Below are positions 5,046 through 6,650 of a DNA stretch of 6,650 nucleotides, piece after piece. Numbering within the stretch: position 1 is the stretch's first letter; each line of letters begins with the position of its first letter. The DNA lies in the NCBI GenBank assembly GCA_030043155.1, contig JASHYE010000427.1:1-6650 (forward strand), read 5' to 3'. The translations under genes were made by a program, and so were the position numbers. The DNA is from Candidatus Acidiferrales bacterium (GTDB lineage: Bacteria; Acidobacteriota; Terriglobia; Acidoferrales; UBA7541). Below the pieces are notes generated by a model. That model was not told where the DNA came from, ran no database searches, and saw only the letters and a list, made by a program, of their open reading frames with translations.

Positions 5046-6152
5046 ATGCGCATTGAAAAAATAGTGTTGAGAGAAATTCGCATGCCGCTGGCGATGCGTT
5101 TCGAAACCAGTTTCGGAACAACGACGGAGCGGCGAATCATGCTCGCAGAGGCGAAGGTAGACGGTGTCACTGGTTGGGGCGAATGCGTCGCAGACGAAAA
5201 ACCATATTACTCCCCGGAAAATATCGATACGGCTTGGACGATTACGCGCGACTATCTCTGGCCCGATTTGCGGGGCAGGGAATTCGGCTCGGCGAGCGAC
5301 GTGTTCAAGATGCTTTCGCATACCCGTGGCCACAACATGGCGAAGGCAGCCTTGGAATCCGCAATTTGGGATGCCGAGGCCAAGCAGAAAAAGATTCCGT
5401 TGTGGAAACTGCTCGGAGGATGTCGCGAGGAGGTTGCCAGCGGAGTTTCCATTGGAATTCAGCCGACATCCGAGGATTTAATCGCCGCTGTCGAGAAGGA
5501 GTTAGCCGCCGGCTATCAGCGGATCAAAATCAAGATCAAGCCGGGAAACGATATCGACAGAATCGAGGCGCTACGAAAGCGCTGGCCGCATATCCGGCTG
5601 ATGGCCGACGCGAATTCCGCGTATTCGCTGGCGGATGCGCCGCTGCTGAAGAAGCTCGACGAGTTTGGGCTGATGATGATTGAGCAGCCGCTCGGTTGGG
5701 ACGATATTTACAGCCATGTCAAACTACAGAAGCAACTCAAGACTCCGATCTGCCTGGACGAGTGCATCCACGAGTACGAGCATGCCGTTGCGGCAATTGA
5801 GACCGGCGCCTGCAAGATCATCAACATGAAGATGGGCCGCGTTGGCGGCCATTCGCAGATGCGTCGCATTCATGATCTCTGCCAGAAGAGCGCCATTCCC
5901 ATGTGGTGTGGTGGAATGCTTGAAACCGGTATTGGCCGGGCCCACAACATCGCGCTTTCCACGCTCGAGAATTTCACGCTTCCGGGGGATGTGGCCGCAA
6001 GCAAGCGCTACTGGGCTCAAGATATCGTCGAACCGGAAATTCAAGTAACACCTAAGGGAACGATTCGCGTGCCCAATGGGCCGGGAATCGGATATGAGCC
6101 AATACTTCAACGCATCGACAAAGTGACCGTGCGGAGTGAGGTGCTCGCTTAA
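5046..6152 (+). CDS. menC: o-Succinylbenzoate synthase / N-succinylamino acid racemase (enolase superfamily, MenC type 2)
   Basis: A 368-residue cytoplasmic enzyme of the muconate-lactonizing subgroup. Members dehydrate SHCHC to o-succinylbenzoate in menaquinone synthesis (OSBS), racemise N-succinylamino acids (NSAR), or do both. The N-terminal capping domain (about 1-125) holds the flexible loop region FETSFGTTTERR (19-30) and GWGECVA. The barrel domain carries the full catalytic set at regular spacing: K163 in KIKIKPG, metal ligands D188 (MADANSAY), E213 (MIEQPL) and D238 (CLDECI), and K262 (NMKMGRVGG). CGGMLETGIGRAHNIALSTL (288-307) and NFTLPGDVAASKRYW are hallmarks of the NSAR/OSBS subfamily. 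R265, three residues after the second catalytic lysine, matches an arginine reported to favour NSAR activity. No other menaquinone gene is nearby and a GNAT precedes it, so NSAR is more likely than menaquinone synthesis as its main job; dual activity is possible. The gene symbol reflects family naming, not proven function. Length is normal. Confidence 0.93.
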   Translation: MRIEKIVLREIRMPLAMRFETSFGTTTERRIMLAEAKVDGVTGWGECVADEKPYYSPENIDTAWTITRDYLWPDLRGREFGSASDVFKMLSHTRGHNMAKAALESAIWDAEAKQKKIPLWKLLGGCREEVASGVSIGIQPTSEDLIAAVEKELAAGYQRIKIKIKPGNDIDRIEALRKRWPHIRLMADANSAYSLADAPLLKKLDEFGLMMIEQPLGWDDIYSHVKLQKQLKTPICLDECIHEYEHAVAAIETGACKIINMKMGRVGGHSQMRRIHDLCQKSAIPMWCGGMLETGIGRAHNIALSTLENFTLPGDVAASKRYWAQDIVEPEIQVTPKGTIRVPNGPGIGYEPILQRIDKVTVRSEVLA

Positions 6153-6155
6153 AGA

Positions 6156-6650
6156 GTGGAACGGCCGCGCCATCCTGTGCTGCTGTACACGCTGGTTCTG
6201 CTGACGGTTCTCGGGTGGTCCTTTAACTTCATCATCGCCAAAATCACACTGAGTTACATCAATCCTTTTGCGTTGACCTCATTCCGCATCGAGCTTTCAG
6301 GCCTGTTGATGGTTCCCATCTATTTTGCGCGTCCGCGGCGTTCGCGGCTCAACCGAAAAGACCTGTGGATATTTGCTGTGCTGGGTTTTTGGGGAGTAGT
6401 GATCAATCGCGGACTTTTCATCGTGGGCCTGAACTACACGACTGCGGCGCATTCGGCCTTGATTGTGGCGACGGGGCCGATTCTGGTGCTGCTCCTCGCA
6501 CGCGCCTATAAACTGGAGAGAATTACCCGCGCGAAAATCGTGGGCATGGCGACGTGCTTTGCAGGAGTGGCGATCCTCGTGACGGGAGACGAACTGCATC
6601 GCCACGCGGGTACGTGGATTGGAGATCTCATTGCCCTCGGCGGGACTTGC
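6156..6650 (+). CDS. EamA/DMT-family transporter, 3' end outside window
   Basis: The first 165 residues of an inner-membrane transporter of the drug/metabolite superfamily; full members have about 290-310 residues and ten helices in two EamA repeats, so roughly half is missing. Visible traits are the first helix with GWSFNFIIAKITL (20-32) and the following INPFALTSFRI, a basic loop RPRRSRLNRKDL, NRGLFIVGLNYTTAAHSALI (a typical EamA helix 3-4 region), ATGPILVLLLA, and GMATCFAGVAILVTGDE, which closes the first repeat. The start is GTG 6156, directly after the in-frame TAA that also ends the racemase gene three bases earlier. GAGGTG at 6138-6143 is too far (12 bases) to be a clear ribosome binding site, so translational coupling is likely. 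In this setting it might carry an amino acid or derivative linked to the NSAR step, but EamA proteins are diverse and the substrate is unknown. Confidence 0.9.
   Translation, partial: MERPRHPVLLYTLVLLTVLGWSFNFIIAKITLSYINPFALTSFRIELSGLLMVPIYFARPRRSRLNRKDLWIFAVLGFWGVVINRGLFIVGLNYTTAAHSALIVATGPILVLLLARAYKLERITRAKIVGMATCFAGVAILVTGDELHRHAGTWIGDLIALGGTC

Overview
The window reads as ordinary chromosomal DNA of a moderately GC-rich bacterium. Gene styles and pairings (a COG3375-type GNAT next to a MenC/NSAR enolase, a MocR regulator, DoxX-like membrane proteins, many GTG starts) resemble Acidobacteriota or another soil lineage. That placement is an inference from impression, not a measured result. 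I see no transposase, phage gene, tRNA, rRNA or CRISPR array. Every gap between genes is under 150 bases.

Left part (1-2560). A MocR-type regulator (GntR-family winged helix fused to a PLP aminotransferase-like domain) lies on the minus strand and runs off the left edge. Its reading frame is open from 1298 to the window border. It diverges from a 90-residue exported peptide (1410-1682) carrying three CxC pairs. The divergent gap holds a candidate mocR promoter and an inverted repeat touching its -35 box. The peptide gene is followed by a strong hairpin and then by a DoxX-like multi-pass membrane protein (1784-2560) that looks internally duplicated.

Middle part (2590-4270). A Nudix hydrolase of the ADP-ribose pyrophosphatase type (minus strand) converges on the membrane-protein gene and diverges from mazG, a two-domain nucleoside triphosphate pyrophosphohydrolase. 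Both are nucleotide clean-up enzymes, and each carries an unusual Arg/Lys-rich tail.

Right part (4243-6650). mazG overlaps a GNAT N-acyltransferase gene. That gene is followed after 20 bases by an enolase-superfamily gene of the MenC type-2 / N-succinylamino acid racemase (NSAR) kind, and 3 bases later by an EamA/DMT-family transporter cut off by the right edge. The four genes probably form one transcription unit. By analogy with the described Geobacillus pathway, the GNAT would N-succinylate a D-amino acid and the racemase would turn it into the L form. A desuccinylase, the third enzyme of that pathway, is not inside the window. The most interesting points are this candidate NSAR cassette led by mazG, and the unrecognised CxC peptide beside a MocR regulator and a DoxX-like protein.
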